A stretch of DNA of 64,000 nucleotides from Micromonospora sp. WMMA1947 (lineage in GTDB: Bacteria; Actinomycetota; Actinomycetes; Mycobacteriales; Micromonosporaceae). Positions 57,400 through 64,000 of this stretch are shown here, in pieces; within the stretch, counting starts at the first letter, position 1; each line of letters starts with the position of its first letter. Under the pieces are notes generated by a model. It had not been told where the DNA came from, made no database searches, and saw nothing but the letters and a program-made list of their open reading frames with translations. The position numbers and the translations under genes are program-made. The DNA lies in assembly GCF_027497355.1 (NCBI RefSeq), contig NZ_CP114909.1, positions 3,429,001 through 3,493,000 on the forward strand, read 5' to 3'.

Positions 57400-58014
57400 A
57401 TGAGGAGTGTTCGCGGCGTAGCCGTCTGGGCGTTGTTGGTCTTCTTGGGAGGGCTTGCGCTGCTGCTCTCCCCGCCCCTGATCGACTACGCCTTCGATCC
57501 GAGTACCGACTGGGAGCGCTTGGCGAATATCGGCCAAGCCTACGGCTCGGTCTCCATGCTTCTGTCCGCGCTGGCTCTCGTGGGTGTGGTCGCCACCACC
57601 ATCAGTCAAAACAGGCAGGCCCGCATCGCATTGGAATACGCGCAACGTGACCAGCACGCCTTGTTGCTCAAGATGGCCATAGACGATGCCGTGCTGATGG
57701 AGTGCTGGGGGTCGCTGACCCAGGACCCTGCCCCTGAACGGCGAAGGCAGCGGGCCTACATCAATCTGATCCTCAACTTCTGGGCCGCGACCTGGCAACT
57801 GGGCGGGATGCCTGAGAGCCAGTTGCGAGGTCTGCTGGCGGCTGACATCTTCGCCACCGAGATCGGCTTGAGGTTCTGGGAGCAGGCGCGGCTTACGCGA
57901 AAGGTCGTGCACGCGGGGGCGCAGCCAGCAGCGTTCGACCGGATCGTGGAAGACGAGTACCTGCGCGCCCTTGCGAAGCTACGAAGCGCGGAGGCTTCGG
58001 GCATCGGATCGTAG
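57400..58014 (+). CDS. DUF6082-like membrane protein
   Basis: A 204-residue protein. Two N-terminal helices (GVAVWALLVFLGGLALLLSP and SVSMLLSALALVGVVATTIS) are followed by a cytoplasmic part, RQARIALEYAQRDQHALLLK, then LILNFWAATWQLGGMPESQL and a helical C-terminus. This matches the DUF6082 family of actinobacteria, which often lies near DUF397/Scr1-type regulators as here. Function unknown. GC is clearly lower than in the neighbouring protease gene. Confidence 0.75.
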   Translation: MRSVRGVAVWALLVFLGGLALLLSPPLIDYAFDPSTDWERLANIGQAYGSVSMLLSALALVGVVATTISQNRQARIALEYAQRDQHALLLKMAIDDAVLMECWGSLTQDPAPERRRQRAYINLILNFWAATWQLGGMPESQLRGLLAADIFATEIGLRFWEQARLTRKVVHAGAQPAAFDRIVEDEYLRALAKLRSAEASGIGS

Positions 58015-58044
58015 GGCAGGGTGCGCAGGCGATGCCTGCCGCGT

Positions 58045-58251
58045 TCAGTTCCGGAACGTCTCGTACTTGACGCTCGCGACGAAGGTCGACCAGGCTGCCG
58101 GGTCGAAGGCGAGGATGGGACCGCGCGGGTCCTTGCTGTCGCGTAGCCCGACCACGCCGGGCAGGTTGTCGGCGACCTCGACGCAGTCGCCGGAACCGTT
58201 GCTACGGGTGCTCTTGCGCCAGGTCATCGTCGCCTGGTTGGCCTCTTCCAC
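58045..58251 (-). CDS. DUF397 domain protein
   Basis: A 68-residue protein. The family motif TWRKSTRSNGSGDCVEVADN is at residues 10-29, then VGLRDSKDPRGPILAFDPAA and WSTFVASVKYETF. DUF397 genes are almost always next to a Scr1-type helix-turn-helix gene, as here 13 bp upstream; the pair behaves like a toxin-antitoxin-style regulator in Streptomyces (Scr1/Scr2, where Scr2 is the DUF397 protein). Confidence 0.93.
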   Translation of the reverse strand: MEEANQATMTWRKSTRSNGSGDCVEVADNLPGVVGLRDSKDPRGPILAFDPAAWSTFVASVKYETFRN

Positions 58252-58264
58252 CCGCGCCGTCCTC

Positions 58265-59101
58265 TCATAGCTCGTCGATCGCCCCCAGGATGAGGTCGCG
58301 CGACTCCCGGGCGCCGGCCGCCGTGGCGACCAGGTGCTCGAAGACGCGGCTGTACTCCCTCACCTGTTGGCCTTCGAGATAGAGGCTACCCGCGCGGGTC
58401 TCGACGTAGACGACCCCCGGATCGGCCGGCTCGGGGAAGGTCAGCACGCTGAAGGCGCTGCCCATCGACCCGTACTCGCCCGCGCCGAAGGTCAGGATCT
58501 GGATGGTGCGGCCGGGCCGGTCCGCCTCCTCGGCCAGTCGCCGCAACTGCGCTGCGAACAGCTCCGCGCCGCCGACCGGCCGCCGTAGCGCTGCCTCGTC
58601 CAGCACCACCCAGAGTTTCGGCGGAGTCTCGGTGTCCTGACGGCGCATGCGCAACTCGACCCGCCGGTCCACCTCGTCGGTCGGGGCGTCCGGGTGCTCG
58701 GCGCGGATGACCGCGCGGGCATAGTCGGCGGTCTGGAGTAGACCCGGAACCAGTTGCGGCTGGAAGGCGCGGATCTCGGCCGCCTCGGCCTCCAGCCCGA
58801 CGTAGACCTCGAACCAGTCCGGCAGCACGTCGTCGTACGCCTGCCACCAGCCGCGCTTGCGGGCATCGCGGGCGACCTGGACGAGTGCGTCCACCTCGTC
58901 GCCCTCCACCCCGTACAGCTCGAGAAGTCCACGGGCGACCGGCGGCATGACGGACACCTGGGCGTTCTCGATGCGGCTGATCGCCGACTTCGAGATACCC
59001 ACCTCCTTGGCGGCCTGGTCGGCGGTCATGCCGGTCTGCTCACGGAGGCGACGGAGGGCAGCGGCCAGGCGTCGACGTCGGACGGTCGGGCTTCCAGTCA
59101 T
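58265..59101 (-). CDS. Scr1-type helix-turn-helix regulator (XRE with DUF5753)
   Basis: A 278-residue regulator. The N-terminal XRE helix-turn-helix is LREQTGMTADQAAKEVGISK followed by SAISRIENAQ. The DUF5753 part has VGLEAEAAEIRAFQPQLVPG, LLQTADYARAVIRAE and RRPVGGAELFAAQLRRL. ATG 59101 gives the normal family length. It is transcribed together with DUF397 and probably autoregulates; TCCCGAATCGGGA, 45 bp upstream, is an operator candidate. Confidence 0.92.
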   Translation of the reverse strand: MTGSPTVRRRRLAAALRRLREQTGMTADQAAKEVGISKSAISRIENAQVSVMPPVARGLLELYGVEGDEVDALVQVARDARKRGWWQAYDDVLPDWFEVYVGLEAEAAEIRAFQPQLVPGLLQTADYARAVIRAEHPDAPTDEVDRRVELRMRRQDTETPPKLWVVLDEAALRRPVGGAELFAAQLRRLAEEADRPGRTIQILTFGAGEYGSMGSAFSVLTFPEPADPGVVYVETRAGSLYLEGQQVREYSRVFEHLVATAAGARESRDLILGAIDEL

Positions 59102-59145
59102 GCCGGTCAGTGTGGCGGAAGCGGACGAGCTTCGCAATGACATCA

Positions 59146-59158
59146 TCCCGAATCGGGA
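59146..59158. promoter_or_regulatory. TCCCGAATCGGGA palindrome upstream of the Scr1-type gene
   Basis: A 13-bp palindrome with a central A, 45 bp before the regulator start and between it and the divergent genes. AT content is raised here. Possible binding site for the XRE regulator. Confidence 0.4.
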
Positions 59159-59371
59159 GTTGCGCAAAGGGGGCGGTCCACTGCACGATGAGTGAGTGGC
59201 CGGATCGGCTGGGTCATCGGGTGTCGACCTGGGCCACGCGTTGTGCCCTGCTGACGTACTGCTGGTCGAAGGCTGCGGTGGCAGGTGCCGGGGTGGGTCC
59301 GCCGGTGCGGGGCGGGCCGGTGGGCCTGCCCTTCCACGGTTCGATCTCGACGGTGAGGGGCAGGTCCTGTC

Positions 59372-59686
59372 ATGCGCGTCTTCCTCCGGCGTGTCCGGCG
59401 TCGTCGGCGATCGGTCCTCGGATCGACCTGCTACCGCTCGTCCGCCTACCAACCCCTGCGCCCGTGGCAGGTCCGTGAGCGGAGCTTCCGGACGACCCAA
59501 CTGGGCCGGCGCGGGCTCGACCCGCAGGAGGTGCGGGAGTTCCTCGACCGCGTCGCCGGTGACCTGGCCGTCGTCTACGACGCGCTGGCGCAGAGCCGCC
59601 GGGAGACAGACCGGATCAAGAACGCGCTGCGCCGCTGGCAGTCGGAGCAGGCCCGGGCCCGCAACGAACGGGGGTACGACAGGTGA
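59372..59686 (+). CDS. DivIVA-type domain protein, small
   Basis: A 104-residue protein. After a very basic N-terminus (RRVRRRRRSV) comes VRERSFRTTQLGRRGLDPQE and VREFLDRVAGDLAVVYDALA, the DivIVA/Wag31 N-terminal helix-loop pattern that senses curved membrane, with a short coiled coil and a polar end. The real start may be a later codon. It lacks the long coiled coil of true DivIVA. Its end overlaps the next gene (GTGA). Confidence 0.75.
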   Translation: MRVFLRRVRRRRRSVLGSTCYRSSAYQPLRPWQVRERSFRTTQLGRRGLDPQEVREFLDRVAGDLAVVYDALAQSRRETDRIKNALRRWQSEQARARNERGYDR

Positions 59687-59937
59687 CCGAGCGATGGGTG
59701 ATCCACCTGCCGGTCGTCGTCAACGACCTGCTCTCCGCTCAGCGGCTGGCCCGGGTGGTGGCGCACTGGTCGCACGTCCTGCCACAGACCGAGCCCGGCG
59801 GCACCACTGTCTCGGCGGAGGACGACCAGAACGTTCGCCACTGGGTGTTCTGCGATCGATCATTGTCTGGTGGACAGCGGTGTCTGCTCCGGCCCGGGCA
59901 CGACGGTGAGTGCTCCCGGCGGTTCCGGCCGCGATGA
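59683..59937 (+). CDS. Small hypothetical protein with Cys/His C-terminus
   Basis: An 84-residue protein from GTG 59683, overlapping the DivIVA-like stop. WVIHLPVVVNDLLSAQRLAR opens it; the end, CDRSLSGGQRCLLRPGHDGE followed by CSRRF, carries three Cys and a His and could bind zinc. No family known to me. Coupled translation suggests a joint role with the DivIVA-like protein. Confidence 0.6.
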   Translation: MTERWVIHLPVVVNDLLSAQRLARVVAHWSHVLPQTEPGGTTVSAEDDQNVRHWVFCDRSLSGGQRCLLRPGHDGECSRRFRPR

Positions 59938-60070
59938 GAACGCCCGCTTACCGCACCGGAAGCGGAGTGTGCACGAGCCGGGGCCGACGGGCGGTCGGCG
60001 AACGGGCTCGTCCTGGACGCCTCGGCGCTGCTCGCGGCGGCCCCACCCGACCCTCGAGGGCCGGAGCCGG

Positions 60071-60490
60071 TCAGTCGGCCTTTCCGGCCGGGACGACCCA
60101 CGTCGTCGGCTGCCCGGTGATCGCGGTGATCAGGTCGAAGTCGCCGTCGTAGTGCAGGACGGTCACGCCATGCCGTTCGGCGGTGGCGGCGATCAGCAGA
60201 TCGGCCATCGAGAGGGCCCGGTGGTTGCCCTTGTGCAGCGCCTGCACCTGGACGTCGATCGCACGATCCCAGATGTCGTCGGGCATGGCGAGCCAGTCGA
60301 AACCGCGTAGCAGCCATCGAGCGCGCTTCGCGTCCTTGGCCGAGCGGGCGCTGTGTACGACCTCGATCTCGATTGCGCCGCAGACCGCCAGCAGGCCGCG
60401 CTCGGACAACTCGTCCAGGACCGGCGCCACGGCGGGTTTCGGCCACCTGGCCAGCGCGGACTTGTCGAGAAGGTAGCGCTCCTGCGTCAT
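60071..60490 (-). CDS. vapC: VapC-type PIN domain ribonuclease toxin
   Basis: A 139-residue PIN domain. Metal-binding acids are visible: Asp9 in YLLDKSALARW, Glu in CGAIEIEVVHSAR, Asp in ALSMADLLIAATAERHG, and Asp in LHYDGDFDLITAI. So the site is complete and it should cut RNA (tRNA or rRNA in the family). ATG 60490 overlaps the antitoxin stop by four bases, the usual order antitoxin-toxin. Confidence 0.93.
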   Translation of the reverse strand: MTQERYLLDKSALARWPKPAVAPVLDELSERGLLAVCGAIEIEVVHSARSAKDAKRARWLLRGFDWLAMPDDIWDRAIDVQVQALHKGNHRALSMADLLIAATAERHGVTVLHYDGDFDLITAITGQPTTWVVPAGKAD

Positions 60491-60696
60491 GCCGCTTCGG
60501 GCTTCGACGCCTGCTGCGGGTCGGTGAGGTCCGGCAGGCCGCCGCTCTTGAGCCAGTCGGCGAACTCCCGGCGCTTCTCCCGGTTGACCACTTCCTGCAG
60601 CGCGGCGTTGACAGTGGCCTTCTTGGTGCCCGTGCCGAGGATCTCGGCGGCCTCGGCCAGGAGCTCGTCGTCGACGTCAAGGATGGTTCGGGACAT
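60487..60696 (-). CDS. vapB: VapB-type antitoxin
   Basis: A 69-residue antitoxin. The N-terminal ribbon-helix-helix is SRTILDVDDELLAEAAEILG, then TKKATVNAALQEVVNREKRR, and the C-terminal tail FADWLKSGGLPDL binds the toxin. ATG 60696 follows GAGGAGG. It should neutralise VapC and repress the pair by binding the inverted repeat just upstream. Confidence 0.92.
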   Translation of the reverse strand: MSRTILDVDDELLAEAAEILGTGTKKATVNAALQEVVNREKRREFADWLKSGGLPDLTDPQQASKPEAA

Positions 60697-60733
60697 GTGC
60701 GCCTCCTCGTCCGAGCACTCGAACGAGGTGATG

Positions 60734-60759
60734 ATATCAATTTGTGCTGATCTTGATAT
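60734..60759. promoter_or_regulatory. Operator candidate of the vapBC pair
   Basis: ATATCAA (60734-60740) and TTGATAT (60753-60759) form a 7-bp inverted repeat with a 12-nt spacer in an AT-rich island, 38 bp upstream of vapB. AT-rich inverted repeats are usual VapB/VapBC binding sites. Confidence 0.65.
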
Positions 60760-60768
60760 ACCCGTGGG

Positions 60769-61620
60769 TCAGCGCCGTCGAGGGGCCTCGGCGACCACTG
60801 TCGGGGAGAACTCGTTCGCCGCCTCCACCGCCCACTCCAGCGCGTAGTCCGCCTCCTCCTCCCAGCCCGGTTCGCCGCCGACGAAGTGCGACCGGCCGGG
60901 GAACTCCCGGTAGCCGGTGAGCGCCGTCGAACTCCGGTAGAGGTTGGCGATCGAGCTGGCAAGCGACGCGGGCACCACGTGGTCCTCGCCGCCCGCGGTG
61001 ATGAGCAGCGGAGCGCGGTCGCTGCGCTTCTTGTCGATCTCGGTGGCCGAGTTCGGATCCAGGTTGGCGAACGCCGCCTCGAACAGCACGTGCCCGGCGC
61101 CCGGTACGGCGTACCGCTCCCAGGCGGCGTCGGACTGCTCCTGGCTGATGGTGTTGCCGAAGGCGTACCGGAAGTCCTCCGGGGTGAACGGCACGGCGCG
61201 GTGCCGGTTCGCCGGGTTGTGCAGGATCGAGTACCCGGAACGCAGGGTGGCGGACGGCAGCTTGAGCACGCCCCGTACCGGTGCGGGGTGCACGGCGACC
61301 ACCGCGGCGCCGAGGCGGCGGTCCGCCAGCAACTGGGCGATCAGGCCGCCGAACGAGTGGCCCATGATGATCGGCGGGCGCGGCAGGTCCCTGATGATCG
61401 CCGCGTAGTGGTCGGCGATGTCGGCGATGCGCTGCGCGGCGATCGGGGCCGGGTCGGCCCGCAGGTCCTCCACCTCGCGGTCCATGCCGGGCCAGGCGGG
61501 AGTGAGCACCTGGAACCCTCGCGCGGCGTACCGCTGCGCCCAGTGCTCCCAGCTCCGCGAGGTCATCCAGAGCCCGTGGATGAGCACTATCGTGTCGACC
61601 CGTCCCGTCGGTGCGCTCAT
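60769..61620 (-). CDS. Alpha/beta hydrolase
   Basis: A 283-residue hydrolase. TIVLIHGLWMTSRSWEHWAQ holds the oxyanion segment. The nucleophile elbow is MGHSFGGLIAQ (Ser near 103), the acid is probably Asp in TAGGEDHVVP, and the His is in GRSHFVGGEPGWEE. The catalytic set looks complete. Substrate unknown; general esterase or haloperoxidase-like. Divergent from the SDR at 61758, with which it could share promoter control. Confidence 0.88.
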   Translation of the reverse strand: MSAPTGRVDTIVLIHGLWMTSRSWEHWAQRYAARGFQVLTPAWPGMDREVEDLRADPAPIAAQRIADIADHYAAIIRDLPRPPIIMGHSFGGLIAQLLADRRLGAAVVAVHPAPVRGVLKLPSATLRSGYSILHNPANRHRAVPFTPEDFRYAFGNTISQEQSDAAWERYAVPGAGHVLFEAAFANLDPNSATEIDKKRSDRAPLLITAGGEDHVVPASLASSIANLYRSSTALTGYREFPGRSHFVGGEPGWEEEADYALEWAVEAANEFSPTVVAEAPRRR

Positions 61621-61757
61621 GTCCGCCTCCCCGTTTCGCCGCTGGACGGCCCGCGCGTACCCGGACTGGGCGCCGGCAATCCTGCCTGATCGAACGGACA
61701 GGAAACGGACGGTGACCCGGATGATCGCTGTCCTGAGTCGACTGTCAGGATGACGAC

Positions 61758-62501
61758 ATGACCGTCAGACGTGCCGACAGGGTCGCCCTGGTGACGGGCG
61801 GGAGCCGGGGAATCGGCGCCGCCGTCGTGCGCCGGCTGGCCGAGGACGGCATCCACGTCGCGTTCACCTACCGCACCGCGCAGGACAGCGCGAAGTCCGT
61901 CGTGGCCCAGATCGAGGCGTACGGGCGGACTGGCCTGGCGATCAACGCGGACAGCACCGACGCGACGGCAGTGGTGGGTGCCGTGGAGCGGACCGTCGCC
62001 GAGTTGGGGCGGTTGGACATCCTGGTCAACAACGCCGGGGTGTTCGCGGGTGGGCCGATCGAGTCGGTCAGCCTGGACGCCCTGGACCGGGCGATCGCGG
62101 TGAACGTGCGCGGGGTCTACCTCGCCACCCAGGCGGCGGTACGCCACATGGGCGCGGGTGGGCGGATCGTCAACATCGGCAGCAGCTTCGCCAGCCGTGT
62201 CCCGGCTCCCGGGGTGAGCGCGTACGCGATGACCAAGAGCGCCGTGAACGGGCTGACCCGGGCGCTCGCCCGCGAACTCGGTTCGCGTGGGATCACCGTC
62301 AACCTGATCCTGCCCGGCTCGACCGACACCGACATGAACCCGGCGGACAGCGCGGGCGCGGACGGGCAGCGGTCGCACATCGCCCTCGGCCGTTACGCGA
62401 CCCCGGACGACGTGGCGGCGACTGTCAGTCACCTGGTGGGCCCCGGCGGACGGCACATAACCGGCGCGTCGATCGCGATCGACGGCGGCGCGACGGCCTG
62501 A
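61758..62501 (+). CDS. SDR family oxidoreductase
   Basis: A 247-residue classical short-chain dehydrogenase. Nucleotide-binding TGGSRGIG is at 13-20, NNAG at about 90-93, and the catalytic Tyr/Lys in YAMTKSAVNG near 156-160 with Ser in NIGSSFAS. HITGASIAIDGGATA is the usual C-terminal end. It resembles 3-oxoacyl-ACP reductase-like SDRs; the substrate is unclear. ATG 61758 has no strong ribosome binding site. Confidence 0.92.
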   Translation: MTVRRADRVALVTGGSRGIGAAVVRRLAEDGIHVAFTYRTAQDSAKSVVAQIEAYGRTGLAINADSTDATAVVGAVERTVAELGRLDILVNNAGVFAGGPIESVSLDALDRAIAVNVRGVYLATQAAVRHMGAGGRIVNIGSSFASRVPAPGVSAYAMTKSAVNGLTRALARELGSRGITVNLILPGSTDTDMNPADSAGADGQRSHIALGRYATPDDVAATVSHLVGPGGRHITGASIAIDGGATA

Positions 62502-62541
62502 GCGGATCGGGTCCGACGGCTGGCTGCTGGGCTGAGCCCGG

Positions 62542-63432
62542 TCAGGGCAGGCGGTCGACCACCACGAAGGCGGTGCCCGGCTCGACCTCGGTCAGCAGCA
62601 GGCGCTGGGCGCTGCGGGTCAGCCGGATGCAGCCGTTCGTGACGTTCTTGCCGAGCGTGTCGTCGTTGTACCAGCTGTGCAGTCCGATGTGGGCGCCGCG
62701 CAGCCCGGTCGGCACCGCGTCCGGGTCGTCGGGGATCGCGCCGAGGGCGAAGATGTCGACACCGCCGTAGACGGCCTGCGGGGGTGGGGTGCGGCCCAGC
62801 ACGAACGTGCGGCCCAGCGGGGTGAGCTGCCCGGACATGCCGAGGCTGACCGGCCAGGTGCGCATCGCGCGCCCGTCCCGGCTCCAGGTGAGGCGGTGGG
62901 TGCGCCGCTCCACCACGATCTGGTCGCGCAGCACCACTGTGGTCCAGCCGCCGGACGGCAGCCAGGCGATGGTGCGGTTCGCAGACGGCAGCAGCACCGC
63001 CGTCCAGCCGGAGCGGCGGTCGATGATCGGCACTGTCAGCCGTACGCCGCTGATGGTCGGCGCGAGGAACGCCAGCGGGCGGCCGCCCGGCGCGTCGTAC
63101 GCGGCCACGTTCCGGTTCGGGCGCAGCCCTTCGCTCAGCGGGCGGGTGTCGGCCGGGTCCGGGTCGGGCGGGAAGCCACGCGGTGCCGGGTCGTAGGTGA
63201 CCACTGGCAGGTCGTCCGGTGCCGGCGCGGCGGGCGGCACCGACTCCTGCGGCGACGGACTCGGCGCGGCGGTCGTAGCAGGGGGAGCGGCGGCGGGTGG
63301 CGCCGCCTGGCGCACGGGCGTGACGGTGAGCGCGCGGCCGACCAGCAGCGCGGTGACGAGCAGCAGCGGTACGGCGAGCGCGGCGATCAGCCAGCCGGGA
63401 GGCCGGCGCATGGCGAACCGGTCGAACAGCAC
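62542..63432 (-). CDS. L,D-transpeptidase (YkuD domain), membrane-anchored
   Basis: A 296-residue protein. One helix near the N-terminus (GWLIAALAVPLLLVTALLVG) acts as anchor, then a Pro/Ala-rich linker, a beta-rich (SH3-like) part and the YkuD domain. The catalytic motif is IGLHSWYNDD (His) and NVTNGCIRLT (Cys near 270). The usual SHGCIRL has here NGCIRL; the essential Cys and Arg are present. It should make 3-3 cross-links in peptidoglycan or attach proteins. Confidence 0.9.
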   Translation of the reverse strand: MLFDRFAMRRPPGWLIAALAVPLLLVTALLVGRALTVTPVRQAAPPAAAPPATTAAPSPSPQESVPPAAPAPDDLPVVTYDPAPRGFPPDPDPADTRPLSEGLRPNRNVAAYDAPGGRPLAFLAPTISGVRLTVPIIDRRSGWTAVLLPSANRTIAWLPSGGWTTVVLRDQIVVERRTHRLTWSRDGRAMRTWPVSLGMSGQLTPLGRTFVLGRTPPPQAVYGGVDIFALGAIPDDPDAVPTGLRGAHIGLHSWYNDDTLGKNVTNGCIRLTRSAQRLLLTEVEPGTAFVVVDRLP

Positions 63433-63453
63433 GAAACCGACTGTAACCGACCG

Positions 63454-63491
63454 GAAGCCCTCGTACCCGGTACTACGGGTACGAGGGCTTC
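63454..63491 (-). terminator. Perfect 15-bp stem-loop after the amylase gene
   Basis: GAAGCCCTCGTACCC (63454-63468) pairs exactly with 63477-63491 over an 8-nt loop. On the minus strand it begins 39 bp after the amylase stop, before the L,D-transpeptidase gene. Confidence 0.75.
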
Positions 63492-63505
63492 GCGGCCCGG
63501 GTGGC

Positions 63506-63549
63506 TCAGCTCAGCTTCGCGCCGGTGGGATCAGCTCAGCTTCGCGCCG
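63506..63549 (-). repeat. 19-bp direct repeat covering the amylase stop codon
   Basis: TCAGCTCAGCTTCGCGCCG occurs at 63506-63524 and 63531-63549 (25-bp period). The copy at 63531 holds the stop and the last codons of the amylase gene; the second copy lies directly downstream. A small tandem duplication at the 3' end. Confidence 0.8.
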
Positions 63550-64000
63550 ATGTGGATGGCGATCGCGTCGTGCGCGGGAACGTTCGCGGCGAACCAGCCG
63601 GACGAGTCCACCGTGATCACCGGACCGCTGCACGAGCCGTTGCTGAACGTGCCGTGGACGACGTCGCAGTAGCGGCCCGCCGGCAGCCCGGTGTAGTAGG
63701 ACCGGCCGTTCACCGCGCTGCCCTCGTCGTTGATCGTCAGGTAGCCCTTGCCGGTACGGCTGAACGCGATGTGCTGGTAGCCGTTGTCGTACCAGTTGGA
63801 GACCCCGGCGCCCTCGGTGGCGTTGCGGAAGCCGACCATGTTGGCGATGACCGGCCAGCGGTGCTCGCACTCCCAGCCCGAGTAACAGGTCACGTTGGTG
63901 ATCCGGTTGCTGCCGTCCGCGGGCGGACCCTGGTCCCGGCCGCTGTACGTGAAGCTCGACATCACCGCCGGCGTGCCGTACGGCCAGGCGAGCATGAACG
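63531..64000 (-). CDS. Alpha-amylase (GH13) C-terminal part, runs off the right edge
   Basis: The last 156 or so residues of a secreted alpha-amylase. MLAWPYGTPAVMSSFTYSGR is the end of the (beta/alpha)8 barrel; CYSGWECEHRWPVIANMVGF is the conserved block that leads to the C-terminal all-beta domain with NWYDNGYQHIAFSRTGKGYL and YCDVVHGTFSNGSCSGPVIT. The catalytic residues lie outside the window. The likely substrate is starch. A terminator follows. Confidence 0.92.
   Translation of the reverse strand, partial: FMLAWPYGTPAVMSSFTYSGRDQGPPADGSNRITNVTCYSGWECEHRWPVIANMVGFRNATEGAGVSNWYDNGYQHIAFSRTGKGYLTINDEGSAVNGRSYYTGLPAGRYCDVVHGTFSNGSCSGPVITVDSSGWFAANVPAHDAIAIHIGAKLS

Noticed and set aside
1..64000. 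Search by eye for CRISPR arrays, insertion sequences, transposases and rRNA
   Set aside because: No regularly spaced short repeats, no transposase motifs and no rRNA-like stretches were seen; the only mobile trace is the integrase fragment.

Overview
High-GC (about 70-75% by eye) actinobacterial chromosome, most likely Micromonosporaceae (Micromonospora or a close relative). The reasons are strong GC3 bias, ROK-controlled sugar operons, a conservon-type histidine kinase with a roadblock protein, a DUF397/Scr1-type regulator pair, F420-type oxidoreductases and abundant GNATs. No rRNA, CRISPR array, insertion sequence or intact prophage was seen. Two tRNAs are present (Asn-GTT and a CAT-anticodon tRNA, probably Met). 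All family calls are made from motifs read by eye; no search was run.

Layout. 0-2 kb: a drug-efflux-type ABC pair with a perfect TetR-type operator in front of it, and a GNAT. 2-9.2 kb: one minus-strand operon that joins a fused TRAP permease and its TAXI binding protein to a conservon-like sensor kinase, a roadblock protein and a second TAXI lipoprotein. 10-11 kb: a BrkB/YihY membrane protein. 11.2-33.5 kb: a large sugar/cyclitol locus, described next. 34-38 kb: tRNA-Asn, an MMPL transporter, an FAD oxidoreductase and tRNA-Met. 38-45 kb: a lower-GC accessory patch that begins with a dead integrase fragment directly against the tRNA-Met 3' end. 45-64 kb: ordinary housekeeping and hypothetical genes, including an alditol oxidase, a site-2-type protease with CBS domains, a VapBC pair, an L,D-transpeptidase and the 3' part of an alpha-amylase.

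The centre of interest is 11.2-33.5 kb. It starts with a ROK regulator, a three-gene sugar ABC importer and a Gfo/Idh dehydrogenase. Next come eight tightly coupled genes: a myo-inositol-phosphate-synthase-like enzyme, a UbiA prenyltransferase (EboC-like), a TIM-barrel isomerase, EboA, a TatD hydrolase (EboB-like), EboE, a nucleotide-pyrophosphatase-like phosphodiesterase (EboF-like) and a polyprenyl diphosphate synthase. This is an Ebo-type metabolite-traffic cluster in which the usual dehydroquinate-synthase-like EboD is replaced by an inositol-phosphate-synthase-like protein. Two secreted multidomain enzymes follow (PQQ sugar dehydrogenase-PKD-CBM6-ricin, and ThuA-DUF1080-CBM6-ricin), then another sugar isomerase, and a second ROK regulator on the opposite strand.

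The promoter of the ROK/ABC operon and that of the secreted-enzyme operon share one architecture: an upstream CTTTTGT/AAAGT element, then an identical 13-bp block that includes the -35 box. This suggests one regulon for sugar uptake, oxidation and, by inference, synthesis and export of a prenyl-linked cyclitol or sugar. A family of intergenic palindromes with GATCTTG...CAAGATC ends is scattered through the window (five copies).
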